A program made the translations under genes and the position numbers. A DNA stretch of 64,000 bases from Photobacterium swingsii (GTDB lineage Bacteria > Pseudomonadota > Gammaproteobacteria > Enterobacterales > Vibrionaceae): positions 3,224,001 to 3,288,000 of the forward strand of contig NZ_AP024852.1 of assembly GCF_024346715.1 (NCBI RefSeq), written 5' to 3'. Every line of letters starts with the position of its first letter. The first letter of the stretch is position 1. The notes beneath the pieces are model-generated. The model had not been told where the DNA came from. It saw only the letters and a list, made by a program, of their open reading frames with translations, and did not search any database. Below, piece after piece: positions 1-8,856 of the stretch.

Positions 1-361
1 TGAATTCACACGCTTGGCCGATAAACTTGGTAGCGATAATAAAGATAGGGGCAGCATAGTACGGGAATTACTGGTAGATGTGATGAAAACAACCCTTTCT
101 ACTTGGGAAGAAACAACACAAAAAACCAAGTTTGATCTGGCCGAAGAAAGTGGCTTATGGCGCGTCTACCTCGACCGTAGCACGCTTCAAACACGCACAT
201 TAGACAAATACTTACATGTTGAAACGCTACCCAAAACGCCACGTTGGCGCACGGTACTGAGCACCATTAACTTTGTTATGGCACGCTGTGATGAACAGTC
301 TACCGCTTACCAATCACTCTTAGTTAAACGCGACAAACTACAGCACCTTATTACTCAATAA
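1..361 (+). CDS. chiS: ChiS C-terminus (partial), chitin-responsive hybrid sensor kinase/DNA-binding regulator
   Basis: The frame is open from base 2 to the stop at 359-361, so this is the 3' end of a gene starting before the window; the TTG at 14 is not a credible start. About 119 residues remain. They fit the C-terminal DNA-binding region of ChiS, the membrane-bound one-component-like regulator of chitin genes in Vibrio cholerae: a segment RSTLQTR holds two arginines six residues apart, about 55 residues before the C-terminus, the same arrangement as the arginines reported as needed for DNA binding by V. cholerae ChiS (from memory). Position also agrees: chiS lies just upstream of the chitooligosaccharide operon in Vibrio. 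In cells ChiS would activate the following operon when the binding protein is loaded with chitin sugars. The kinase and receiver parts are outside the window. Confidence 0.78.
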   Translation, partial: EFTRLADKLGSDNKDRGSIVRELLVDVMKTTLSTWEETTQKTKFDLAEESGLWRVYLDRSTLQTRTLDKYLHVETLPKTPRWRTVLSTINFVMARCDEQSTAYQSLLVKRDKLQHLITQ

Positions 362-393
362 GTCTATGGTTCTCCTAAAGCCTATCGTGCCCC

Positions 394-428
394 AAGCCCA
401 CAGAAGATAAATTTCTGCGGGCTTTTTA
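394..428 (+). terminator. Rho-independent terminator of chiS
   Basis: A 12-bp stem (AAGCCCACAGAA against TTCTGCGGGCTT, one mismatch) is followed by a T run; it starts 33 bases after the chiS stop. Confidence 0.85.
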
Positions 429-1196
429 CTTTTCATTCAATAAAAAACAACCTCACTACCTTCAGCAGGTAGCCTTAAATATCTTAGTCCTATCTAAGGT
501 TTTGAGCTCACGACAGCCTTCACAGCCCGCGAGATTTATAGCTCCCCACAAGCCAATAATAGCCACGCTCTAACACGCTTAAGTGGGTTTTACTCTCTGT
601 CCAATAACGATAATACCAAGCAAACACAGCGGCTCAGAAGGACTAATTTCACGCTTGAAAAAAGCCTAAAAACCACCTTCAAACCAGTCAAAACAGGGTT
701 CATTAAGTGGTGAAAAATAGTGCAAAAAAGCGCATTTATTACCAATCAATAAAAATATTGTGGTTTATGAGAAGCGAATCACAACAAATTCTCACGATAA
801 ATTTTCCGCAAGGAATTAACTAAAAAACAGCTATTGAGTTACATCACAAAAGAAAACCCTAGCTAATAAAACCCAGTCAAAACAAAACCCAAAAAGTTAG
901 TAACCACCAACAAATCTAATGTAACAACCAATTACAAACGTGATGGAAAACACACTCCATTAATACCGCTATTCTCTCAAGCAAACGTAAAATAACGTTT
1001 TTAACGTCACCTATTGATGTTTTAACGTTTTTAACGAGCGAGCAGATTGACGATTTTCCGTTTCAGGCGTTTCCTTAAGGGACTGAGAGCCTACACGACC
1101 ATTTGAAAGAACCACGGTTGGTTTCCTTCATAGTAGGTTCGATATGTCCGGAACTTATTTCCATTAAGTGAAACTAAGCACAAGTAAGGAACAGCT
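429..1196 (+). promoter_or_regulatory. Long upstream region of the chitin operon
   Basis: No credible gene is seen in 768 bases. The stretch is AT-rich. Its clearest structure is a 14-base direct repeat (see 993-1036). Bases 1110-1123 hold a small AACCA/TGGTT stem. The length suggests a long regulatory region and/or 5' leader for the binding-protein gene; I cannot place the promoter confidently. Confidence 0.5.
993..1036 (+). promoter_or_regulatory. Paired 14-base direct repeats, candidate ChiS (or other activator) sites
   Basis: TAACGTTTTTAACG occurs exactly at 993-1006 and again at 1023-1036, 30 bases apart (three helical turns, same face). An overlapping imperfect palindrome AAACGT/ACGTTT lies at 983-1000. 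In V. cholerae, ChiS binds two sites in the promoter of the same operon; assignment to ChiS here is inference from position and spacing. Confidence 0.5.
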
Positions 1197-2876
1197 ATGC
1201 TTGCCAATATTAAGAAAACCAAGTTAGCACTTGCGGTAGTTGCCGCTGCTACTACAGTATTTACAGCGCCAATTGCCGCTGCTGCTGATCGTAGTGAACT
1301 GACTATGGTACCTAAGTTCTACCCTACATTTGTTCGTAACTTTAACCCTTACCTGCAAACTCAATTAGATACAGTTCAAGATTTCATCTACGAGCCACTT
1401 GTCGTATTCAATGAGTTAAAAGGTAATCAGCCTGTCATGCGTTTGGCGAAAGACTACTATATGTCTGACGACCTAATGAAAGTGACATTTGAGATTCGCG
1501 ATGGCGTTAAGTGGTCTGATGGTAAGGCCTTTACCGCGCAAGATGTAGCCTTCACTTTCGACATGCTAAAAGAATACCCAGAGCTAGACCGCACAGGGAT
1601 TAACAAGCGCCTAAAAAGTGTGAAAGCATCGGGTGATAAAGTCACGTTTGAACTCACAGAAGCTAACTCAAACGTTCCTTACCTAATCTCTAAAGTATCT
1701 GTTGTTGCTAAGCACATTTGGGACAAAATTGACGATCCAACACGCTTTACCAACACCAACCCTGTTGGTACGGGTCCATTCACTGAAATCGAAACATTCA
1801 CCCCACAACTTTATACGCAGTGTCGTAACCCTAACTACTGGGATAATGGCAACCTAGAGGTTGATTGTCTTCGCCTACCACAAGTTGCTGGTAATGATCA
1901 GTTCCTAGGTCAGGTACTAAGCGGTCAATTCGACTGGACTTACTCTTTCATTCCTGATGTAGACAGCACATACGCAGCAGCAAGCCCGAACAATAAGTAC
2001 TGGTACCCAGCAGGCGGTAGCCAAGCATTTATGTTCAACTACAAGTCTCCAAATGCGGGCAACGCTGAAGCGATCAATAACATTGATTTCCGTCGTGCAT
2101 TCTCTATGGCTATCGACCGTGAAACCATCATCGATATCGCATTCTACGGCGGCGGTGTTGTGAATGATTACGCATCAGGTCTTGGTCAAGCATTCGAATC
2201 ATGGTCTGACGAAAAGATTCATAACAAGTACAAGCCTTACATGACTTACAACGTCAATAATGCCAAGGCTCTTCTTAAGAAAGCTGGCTTTAAAGATCGT
2301 AATGGCGATGGCTTTGTAGAAACCCCATCAGGTAAGAAACTTGAGCTAGTGATCCAATCACCAAACGGTTGGACTGACTTCAACAACACAGTGCAGCTAA
2401 GTGTTGAAATGCTTGAAGAAGTCGGTATCAAAGCAAAAGCAAGCACACCAGATTTCTCGGTATACAACCAAACCATGCTAGATGCGAAGTACGACGTGGC
2501 TTACACCAACTACTTCCACGGTGCGGATCCATACACTTACTGGGATAGTGCATACCATTCACGCTTCCAAGCAAACGAAGGCATGCCTCGTTTCGCACTT
2601 CACTACTGGAAGAGCGCAGAGCTAGATAAGCTGCTTGATGGCTTCTACAAAACAGCAGACCGTGATGAACAAGTTCAGATCGCACATAAGATCCAGAAAA
2701 TCATCGCAGAAAACCAAGTGACCGTTCCTGTAATGTCTGGTGCGTACACTTCTCAATACAACACCTCTCGCTTTACAGGTTGGTGGAATGAGAAGAATCC
2801 GAAAGGTCGTCCAATGCCAATTACCAACACGCAAGAACGTCTGCTACAAGTACTTGATCTAAAACCTAAAGCATAA
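1197..2876 (+). CDS. cbp: Chitooligosaccharide-binding protein (periplasmic ABC solute-binding protein, family 5)
   Basis: 559 residues with a Sec signal peptide (basic MLANIKKTK start, hydrophobic stretch, cleavage near residue 29 after AIAAAA). The mature part has the size and pattern of the peptide/oligosaccharide SBP_bac_5 family. It is the first gene of the cluster, directly ahead of two permeases and two ATPases, matching V. cholerae Cbp (VC0620), which delivers (GlcNAc)n to the transporter and in the absence of chitin sugars holds ChiS inactive. The ATG has an AAGGA ribosome site. Two cysteines in the middle of the protein (about residues 209 and 224) could form a disulfide. Assignment by family and gene order; ligand not proven from sequence. 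Confidence 0.9.
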   Translation: MLANIKKTKLALAVVAAATTVFTAPIAAAADRSELTMVPKFYPTFVRNFNPYLQTQLDTVQDFIYEPLVVFNELKGNQPVMRLAKDYYMSDDLMKVTFEIRDGVKWSDGKAFTAQDVAFTFDMLKEYPELDRTGINKRLKSVKASGDKVTFELTEANSNVPYLISKVSVVAKHIWDKIDDPTRFTNTNPVGTGPFTEIETFTPQLYTQCRNPNYWDNGNLEVDCLRLPQVAGNDQFLGQVLSGQFDWTYSFIPDVDSTYAAASPNNKYWYPAGGSQAFMFNYKSPNAGNAEAINNIDFRRAFSMAIDRETIIDIAFYGGGVVNDYASGLGQAFESWSDEKIHNKYKPYMTYNVNNAKALLKKAGFKDRNGDGFVETPSGKKLELVIQSPNGWTDFNNTVQLSVEMLEEVGIKAKASTPDFSVYNQTMLDAKYDVAYTNYFHGADPYTYWDSAYHSRFQANEGMPRFALHYWKSAELDKLLDGFYKTADRDEQVQIAHKIQKIIAENQVTVPVMSGAYTSQYNTSRFTGWWNEKNPKGRPMPITNTQERLLQVLDLKPKA

Positions 2877-2892
2877 TTTAGGTAACTAACTT

Positions 2893-2915
2893 GCGGTGTG
2901 CACCTTGCGCACCGC
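2893..2915 (+). other. Intercistronic stem-loop after cbp
   Basis: A 9-bp GC-rich stem (GCGGTGTGC with GCGCACCGC, loop ACCTT) lacks a T tract. Such hairpins behind binding-protein genes commonly protect the upstream message and let the binding protein exceed the permeases; function here is inferred. Confidence 0.6.
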
Positions 2916-3017
2916 CTCTTCCCCCACTCTTTTGAAAGTTATGGCGCTTTGCGTCAGGGGGATTTCTGTCCTGAATCTAGCACAGGGATTAAATGCTGGA
3001 TGATTAAGGTGTGAGTT

Positions 3018-4004
3018 ATGGGATTCTTTATACGTCGGTTATCGTTTTATTTGATAGCACTTTTGTTTGCAATAACACTGAATTTTATTTTGCCGCGAGC
3101 AATGCCTGGTGACCCAGTGACTATGATGTTCGCCAATGCGTCGGTACAAGTCACCCCCGAGCGTATTGCGGCAATGAAAGAACTACTGGGCTTTGTTGAT
3201 GGCCCTATTTATCAACAGTACTTTATTTACCTGAAAGGTATTTTGGCTTGGGATTTAGGTATCTCTATCCAAACCTTTCCACAAACCGTAAACGAAGTCA
3301 TGGCTGGCGCTGTTGGTTGGTCACTGTTCCTAGCAGGTACTGCGGTTATCTTGGCATTCTGCTTAGGTTCTGTTTTGGGCATTTACGCGGCATGGAAACG
3401 TGGCAGTAAATATGATGCCTTTATTTCTCCAGGAATGATGGTTGTCCAAGCTGTACCACCTGTAGTTGTGGCCATGTTAGTACTCTATACCTTTGCTATC
3501 GGCACCAAATGGTTCCCATCAACCTACGCCTACACAGCAGGTACAACACCGGATTGGACCAGCTGGGCATTCCTCAAAGATGTGGCCTACCACGCTGTGC
3601 TACCGCTATTCTGTGCCACCATCATTCAAATCGGCGGCTTCTTGATCAACATGCGTAACAACATGATCAACTTGCTGAACGAAGACTACATCACCATGGC
3701 TAAAGGTAAGGGCCTGAGTGAAAGTCGCGTGGTATTCAACTACGCCGCGCGTAACGCCATGCTACCAAGTGTTACAGCACTCTCAATGGCATTAGGTATG
3801 GCAATCGGTGGGCAGTTAATCATCGAGATGATCTTTAACTACCCTGGCCTAGGTACAGTGTTACTGAATGCCATCAAAGCACGTGACTACCAAGTCCTAC
3901 AAGGTCAGTTACTGATTATGACGCTGTTTATGCTGTTCTTTAACTTCTTAGCCGACATCCTCATCGTGGCACTTGACCCTCGCCTACGTAAAGGAGGCAA
4001 ATAA
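3018..4004 (+). CDS. Chitooligosaccharide ABC transporter permease 1 (DppB/OppB type)
   Basis: 328 residues. One N-terminal membrane segment (about 9-29) is followed by a periplasmic stretch and the five-helix binding-protein-dependent transport domain. The cytoplasmic EAA-like loop that touches the ATPase is visible near residues 225-250 (ITMAKGKGLSESRVVF and following). It corresponds to V. cholerae VC0619. The next permease starts 1 base after its stop with its ribosome site AAGGAGG inside this gene, so the two subunits are translationally coupled. Substrate (chitin oligosaccharides) is inferred from the cluster; the family itself is named for peptide transporters. Confidence 0.88.
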   Translation: MGFFIRRLSFYLIALLFAITLNFILPRAMPGDPVTMMFANASVQVTPERIAAMKELLGFVDGPIYQQYFIYLKGILAWDLGISIQTFPQTVNEVMAGAVGWSLFLAGTAVILAFCLGSVLGIYAAWKRGSKYDAFISPGMMVVQAVPPVVVAMLVLYTFAIGTKWFPSTYAYTAGTTPDWTSWAFLKDVAYHAVLPLFCATIIQIGGFLINMRNNMINLLNEDYITMAKGKGLSESRVVFNYAARNAMLPSVTALSMALGMAIGGQLIIEMIFNYPGLGTVLLNAIKARDYQVLQGQLLIMTLFMLFFNFLADILIVALDPRLRKGGK

Positions 4005-4005
4005 T

Positions 4006-5031
4006 ATGAAAGGTTTAATTAAGTTACTCTCAAGCAACCCCAAAGCATTGTTTGGTTTATCGATTATCTTAGTCTTCATTTTTGGTGCCATTTTTGCCCC
4101 AGTGATCACTGAGCACGCTCCCAACAAACGCACAGGTAACCCGCACGAGTACCCAGCTTTTGTCGTAAAAGCGGCACAAAACAACCCTGATGGCTGGGTC
4201 GCAACCAACCTAGCAGATAGTAAACGTACACTGCGTATGTCAAAAGATGCGGACCATGTACTCGGCACGACACGCATGGGACGTGATGTCTGGTCACAAG
4301 TCGTTTACGGGGCGCGTACATCACTCGCTGTTGGTTTTGGCGCAGGTATCATGGTGTGCTTCCTTGCCACCATTATCGGGGTATCGGCTGGTTACTTTGG
4401 TGGACGGGTAGATGACATACTTTCTGCTGCGATGAACATCATGCTGGTTATACCGCAGATGCCCTTACTGTTCGTTATTGCCGCTTTCATTGGTGAAGCA
4501 GGGCCAACCACTATCGCCTTGGTTATTGGTATCACCTCCTGGGCTTGGGGTGCGCGGGTAGTTAGGGCGCAAACCCTCTCGATTCGAGAAAAAGAATTTA
4601 TCAAAGCCGCTGAAGTGCTAGGGGAATCCTCAACGCGTATTATCTTTGTTGAAATTCTACCCAACCTCATCTCTATCGTGGGTGCAAGTTTCATTGGCTC
4701 AGTAATGCTCGCCATCATGACCGAAGCCACCTTGTCATTCCTTGGTCTCGGTAACCCGAGCACCATCAGTTGGGGCATCATGCTCTACAACGTACAAACC
4801 TCATCATCAATGCTAGTGGGCGCTTGGTGGGAACTACTGGTGCCATGTCTTGCACTGACTTTCATTGCTGTCGGTCTGGCTCTGCTTAACTTTGCTGTCG
4901 ATGAAATTGCTAACCCACAACTGCGTTCACATAAAGGCATGCGCCGTTGGAAAAACCTTGCCAATAAACAAGCCAAAGCTCCAGCAATGACGGAAGCACC
5001 ACAACCCGCTCTTCAAGGAGGCGATAAATAA
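4006..5031 (+). CDS. Chitooligosaccharide ABC transporter permease 2 (DppC/OppC type)
   Basis: 341 residues starting at the ATG at 4006, five bases after AAGGAGGC; a longer upstream frame (from 3973) would overlap the preceding gene and has no ribosome site. An N-terminal helix (about 18-38) precedes a soluble insert of about 60 residues and the transport domain; the EAA-like loop (KAAEVLGESSTRIIF) is near residues 195-215. The C-terminus carries a 30-residue basic/Ala-Pro tail. The stop overlaps the next start (TAATG), indicating tight coupling with the ATPase genes. Counterpart of VC0618. Confidence 0.88.
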   Translation: MKGLIKLLSSNPKALFGLSIILVFIFGAIFAPVITEHAPNKRTGNPHEYPAFVVKAAQNNPDGWVATNLADSKRTLRMSKDADHVLGTTRMGRDVWSQVVYGARTSLAVGFGAGIMVCFLATIIGVSAGYFGGRVDDILSAAMNIMLVIPQMPLLFVIAAFIGEAGPTTIALVIGITSWAWGARVVRAQTLSIREKEFIKAAEVLGESSTRIIFVEILPNLISIVGASFIGSVMLAIMTEATLSFLGLGNPSTISWGIMLYNVQTSSSMLVGAWWELLVPCLALTFIAVGLALLNFAVDEIANPQLRSHKGMRRWKNLANKQAKAPAMTEAPQPALQGGDK

Positions 5032-6002
5032 TGACTAATCCACAAATCTCCATTCGCAATCTCTGCGTGGATTACATTACTGATGCTGGTGATGTCCGCG
5101 CCGTGAACAACGTCAGTTTCGATATTGGTAAAGGCGAAATATTTGGGCTAGCAGGTGAATCGGGGTGCGGTAAATCCACCGTTGCGATGGCGTTAATGCG
5201 CCTTCATAAGCCACCAGCATTTATCACGGGCGGTGAAGTGATCTTCGATGGTCAGGGCGATATTTTGAAACTCAGCGAACCAGACATGACGGCTTTTCGC
5301 TGGAGCCAAATATCCATGGTGTTCCAAAGTGCCATGAATGCACTCAACCCTGTACTCACTATGGAAGAGCAATTCTGTGACGTACTTATGCGTCACACCA
5401 ATATGAGCCGCAAAGATGCGATACGTCGCGCACAAGGCTTATTAGAGATCGTGGATATTCACCCTGATCGTTTACGCGATTACCCACACCAGTTCTCTGG
5501 GGGCATGCGTCAACGCTTGGTGATTGCCATCGCCCTGGCGCTTAATCCTAAGATGATCATCATGGATGAGCCAACCACAGCGTTGGATGTTGTCGTGCAG
5601 CGTGAAATTCTACAAAAGATCTATGCACTCAAAGAAGAGTTTGGATTTTCTATTTTATTCATCACCCATGACTTATCACTAATGGTCGAGTTCTCCGATC
5701 GTATTGGCATCATGTACTCAGGTGAATTAGTTGAAGTTGCACCATCAAAAGAAATACTGGAAAAACCGTTCCACCCTTACACAGAAGGCTTGGGTAGCTC
5801 ATTCCCACCACTGACAGGGCCAAAAACGCGTTTAACAGGTATTCCTGGTAACCCCTTGAACTTATTAGAAGTACCGCAAGGTTGCCGCTTCCAAGCCCGT
5901 TGTAACAAAGTGCATGGCGCATGTTCTAGCATCCCTACTCAGCTTCGTCAGCTAGAACCACATCGCTTTTCAAACTGCCACCTATTCAATAAAAGCAGTT
6001 AA
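5031..6002 (+). CDS. Chitooligosaccharide ABC transporter ATPase 1 (DppD/OppD type)
   Basis: 323 residues. Walker A GESGCGKST is at 42-50, the ABC signature SGGMRQR follows near 160, Walker B MIIMDEPTTALD near 183, and the switch His in ITHDLS. The C-terminal region has the oligopeptide-transporter extension with several cysteines (GCRFQARC, GACSS, NCHL), a pattern known from DppD/OppD-type ATPases where it can hold an Fe-S cluster. It energises import through the two permeases with its partner downstream. The ATG overlaps the stop of the preceding gene by one base. Confidence 0.9.
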   Translation: MTNPQISIRNLCVDYITDAGDVRAVNNVSFDIGKGEIFGLAGESGCGKSTVAMALMRLHKPPAFITGGEVIFDGQGDILKLSEPDMTAFRWSQISMVFQSAMNALNPVLTMEEQFCDVLMRHTNMSRKDAIRRAQGLLEIVDIHPDRLRDYPHQFSGGMRQRLVIAIALALNPKMIIMDEPTTALDVVVQREILQKIYALKEEFGFSILFITHDLSLMVEFSDRIGIMYSGELVEVAPSKEILEKPFHPYTEGLGSSFPPLTGPKTRLTGIPGNPLNLLEVPQGCRFQARCNKVHGACSSIPTQLRQLEPHRFSNCHLFNKSS

Positions 6003-6026
6003 TAAAAAAGAATTCAGTAAGGAAAC

Positions 6027-7025
6027 ATGATGAGCAAGCCACTAGGGTCACCAATTATTGAAGGGAAAAATCTCGTTAAAGATTTTCCCGTCAACAGCAA
6101 CTCGTTAAAGAAATCAATGATGCGGGCCATCAATGATGTCTCATTCAAAATGTATAAAAGCCGCGGCTTATCCGTGGTCGGTGAATCAGGCTCTGGTAAA
6201 TCAACCACGGCTAAAATGATAGCCAAAATGTACGCGCCAACCTCCGGTCACATTGAATACTTTGGCCGCGACATTGCAGAGATTGAAAATCATCAAGATC
6301 TGATGCAGTACCGCCAAGGCGTACAAATGGTATGGCAAGACCCATTCGGTTCATTAAACCCAACCCATACCATTTTTCACCATATTGCGCGTCCTTTGCT
6401 GATCCATAACAAAGTCAGCAAAACCAACAAAAAAGAGTTGGAAGAGCGGGTCTACAGCCTGCTTGAACAAGTGGGGTTAATACCACCTAAAGAAACCGCA
6501 GCAAAGTACCCGCACCAACTCTCCGGCGGTCAACGCCAGCGGGTTAACCTTGCACGTAACATTGCTGTTGGGGCCGAAGTTGTACTGGCAGACGAACCCA
6601 CTTCAATGCTGGATGTGTCTATTCGTGCCGGTGTTCTTAACCTAATGGAAGAAATGAAGTTTGAGCGTGAAATGGCCCTGCTCTACATCACTCACGATAT
6701 CGCAACTGCACGCTACATTGCTGAAGATCTTGCCGTTATGTACGTAGGCCACATGGTTGAGTGGGGGGATACCGAAGAAATCATTCACGACCCACAACAC
6801 CCCTATACGCAACTGCTGGTATCTGCGGTACCGGATCCAAGTAAGTCGATCCATGAAAAGCTCAAAGGAAATAAAGGTGAGATCCCATTGTGGACACCAG
6901 AAAGCCTAGGTTGTCCATTTGCAGGACGCTGTACCCATGCGACGGAACAATGTCGCGACAAGCTACCGGGTATCACTCAGCTATCTGATAACCACTTTGT
7001 TCGTTGTTACTTATACGAAAACTGA
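6027..7025 (+). CDS. Chitooligosaccharide ABC transporter ATPase 2 (DppF/OppF type)
   Basis: 332 residues. Walker A GESGSGKST lies near residues 52-60, signature LSGGQRQR near 165, Walker B VVLADEPTSMLD near 186, His in YITHDIA. The C-terminal extension again has cysteines (GCPFAGRC, ATEQC, RCYL). Start at 6027 uses AAGGAA; ATG at 6030 is equally possible. Forms a heterodimer with the previous ATPase. Counterpart of VC0616. Confidence 0.9.
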   Translation: MMSKPLGSPIIEGKNLVKDFPVNSNSLKKSMMRAINDVSFKMYKSRGLSVVGESGSGKSTTAKMIAKMYAPTSGHIEYFGRDIAEIENHQDLMQYRQGVQMVWQDPFGSLNPTHTIFHHIARPLLIHNKVSKTNKKELEERVYSLLEQVGLIPPKETAAKYPHQLSGGQRQRVNLARNIAVGAEVVLADEPTSMLDVSIRAGVLNLMEEMKFEREMALLYITHDIATARYIAEDLAVMYVGHMVEWGDTEEIIHDPQHPYTQLLVSAVPDPSKSIHEKLKGNKGEIPLWTPESLGCPFAGRCTHATEQCRDKLPGITQLSDNHFVRCYLYEN

Positions 7026-7082
7026 TATTCAAAAAACCATATTTGAAACCAAGAACAAAGACGCAGAAACACTTTAGTTATC

Positions 7083-7108
7083 TGACCGCTTTCATTGTAA
7101 AGCGGTCA
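7083..7108 (+). other. Stem-loop just ahead of the GH9 ribosome site
   Basis: A perfect 10-bp stem (TGACCGCTTT with AAAGCGGTCA, 6-base loop) ends 11 bases before the GH9 ATG, immediately followed by AGGGAGG. Likely a 5' mRNA stabiliser or processing site separating transporter and enzyme parts of the operon. Confidence 0.65.
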
Positions 7109-7119
7109 AGGGAGGAAAC

Positions 7120-8856
7120 ATGCAGCTGTTAATCAATCATCTAGGCTATGAGCGTATTGGCGTAAAACACGCACTCATTCAGACCCACACTGAATGCACA
7201 TTCGACACTGCGCAATTAGTCTGTCTTACAGATGGCGATGCCATGACACAGCTGCCTATTGTTCACTGTGGCAAGGTTGATCAATGGCATACTGGGGATC
7301 TTTATCAGGTCGATTTTAGCCATATCCAAACCGATGGTGAATATTATCTATCTGTTGGTGATACACGCTCTGCGCCTTTCCAAATAGCGGAAGGTCTGTT
7401 GATGGCGCGTACCTTTAGTGATGTTCTCCATTACTTCAAGTCACAACGTTCAAGTGGTCAATACGACCTTGCCGATCAAACCGCGCCGATCTTAAATTCA
7501 GATCAAACCCTTGATGTACGAGGCGGCTGGTATGATGCATCAGGCGATGTCAGCAAGTACCTCAGTCACCTTTCATACGGTAACTACCTCAACCCACAAC
7601 AAATTCCTATGGTTGTATGGAATATGGCCCACGCCTATTCACAACTGGAAGATGAACAAGACACCGCTGACTTTACACGGACCCGCTTATTAGAAGAGCT
7701 GGTGCATGGCGCAGATTTCTTACTACGCATGCAATCGCCGCAAGGCTACTTCTACATGACCGTCTTTGATAAATGGAGCAAATCAACCCGCCAACGCGAC
7801 ATCTGCGCCTATACCTCCCAAAATGGCGATAAGACCGCAGACTATCAGGCAGGTTTTCGTCAAGGTGGCGGAGTTGCGATTGCCGCTCTGGCTGCTACTG
7901 CACATTTATCACAGCAGCAGTCTATCAGCCGCGTGTCACCAGATTACGCAATATCAAGTCTCGATTACCTTGCCGCAGCATGCAAAGGCTACTGGCACCT
8001 AAAAGAAAATAATACCCAGTACCTTGATGATGGTAAGGAAAATATTATCGATGAGTACTGCGCATTATTAGCCTGTGTCGAATTATACAAAGCCACAGAG
8101 CAAGCTGTCTTTCTAGATGAAGCGCGTGATTGGGCTGCTCGCTTGAGTGCTCGACAATGTTCTGATAATCAACAAACGCATTTTTGGTCTGCCACTCAAG
8201 ATGGTTCTCGGCCTTTCTACCATGCTGCAGAAGCAGGTTTACCTGCTATCGCCTTAATGCGTTATCTCAGCATTGAAAGTAAGACTGAACACTATCAACC
8301 GGTTGCCGCAACCTTACAACAAGCGTTGCAATTTGAGCTAACCATCACCCACGAAGTGAACAATCCATTTGGTTACCCCCGCCAATACACTAAAGCAGTC
8401 GATGGTGAAAAACAGAGTGCATTCTTTATTCCGCACAACAATGAAACTGGCTACTGGTGGCAAGGTGAGAATGCCCGCATCGCTTCATTAGCGGCAATGG
8501 CCTTTATGGCACAAACCTATATTGAAGATCCTCAGTTAGCCCGCCAACTAAAAGACTATGGCCATCAAGCCCTTAACTGGATTGTAGGACTGAACCCTTT
8601 TGATATGTCGATGCTTGATGGCCACGGCCGCAACAACCCCGATTACTTACCACACCTTGGGTTTTATAACGCCAAAGGTGGCGTCTGTAATGGGATCACT
8701 TCAGGGTTTAATAATGAACGCGATATTGCCTTCAACCCAGATCCACAAAAAGATGACATGCTCCAAAATTGGCGCTGGGGGGAGCAATGGATCCCTCATG
8801 GTGCATGGTATTTGTTAGCTATTACATTGCAATATAAGGAGCGCTACCATGCATAA
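7120..8856 (+). CDS. GH9 family cytoplasmic glycoside hydrolase, likely exo-beta-D-glucosaminidase
   Basis: 578 residues without signal peptide. An N-terminal Ig-like (CelD_N) domain of about 90 residues precedes the (alpha/alpha)6 GH9 catalytic domain. The catalytic-base motif is visible as GGWYDASGDVSKY (about residues 131-143) and the general acid is expected in the GFNNERDIAFNP segment near residue 530. Often annotated 'endoglucanase-related'; the Photobacterium profundum homologue PBPRA0520 in the same gene context was characterised as exo-beta-glucosaminidase (from memory), which fits cleavage of glucosamine-containing chito-oligomers inside the cell. The gene follows the transporter and its last 8 bases overlap the glucosamine kinase, so product and kinase are linked: released glucosamine would be phosphorylated next. 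Confidence 0.85.
   Translation: MQLLINHLGYERIGVKHALIQTHTECTFDTAQLVCLTDGDAMTQLPIVHCGKVDQWHTGDLYQVDFSHIQTDGEYYLSVGDTRSAPFQIAEGLLMARTFSDVLHYFKSQRSSGQYDLADQTAPILNSDQTLDVRGGWYDASGDVSKYLSHLSYGNYLNPQQIPMVVWNMAHAYSQLEDEQDTADFTRTRLLEELVHGADFLLRMQSPQGYFYMTVFDKWSKSTRQRDICAYTSQNGDKTADYQAGFRQGGGVAIAALAATAHLSQQQSISRVSPDYAISSLDYLAAACKGYWHLKENNTQYLDDGKENIIDEYCALLACVELYKATEQAVFLDEARDWAARLSARQCSDNQQTHFWSATQDGSRPFYHAAEAGLPAIALMRYLSIESKTEHYQPVAATLQQALQFELTITHEVNNPFGYPRQYTKAVDGEKQSAFFIPHNNETGYWWQGENARIASLAAMAFMAQTYIEDPQLARQLKDYGHQALNWIVGLNPFDMSMLDGHGRNNPDYLPHLGFYNAKGGVCNGITSGFNNERDIAFNPDPQKDDMLQNWRWGEQWIPHGAWYLLAITLQYKERYHA

Noticed and set aside
1110..1123. AACCA/TGGTT stem ahead of cbp considered as riboswitch part
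   Set aside because: Only 5 pairs and no larger conserved fold that I can recognise.
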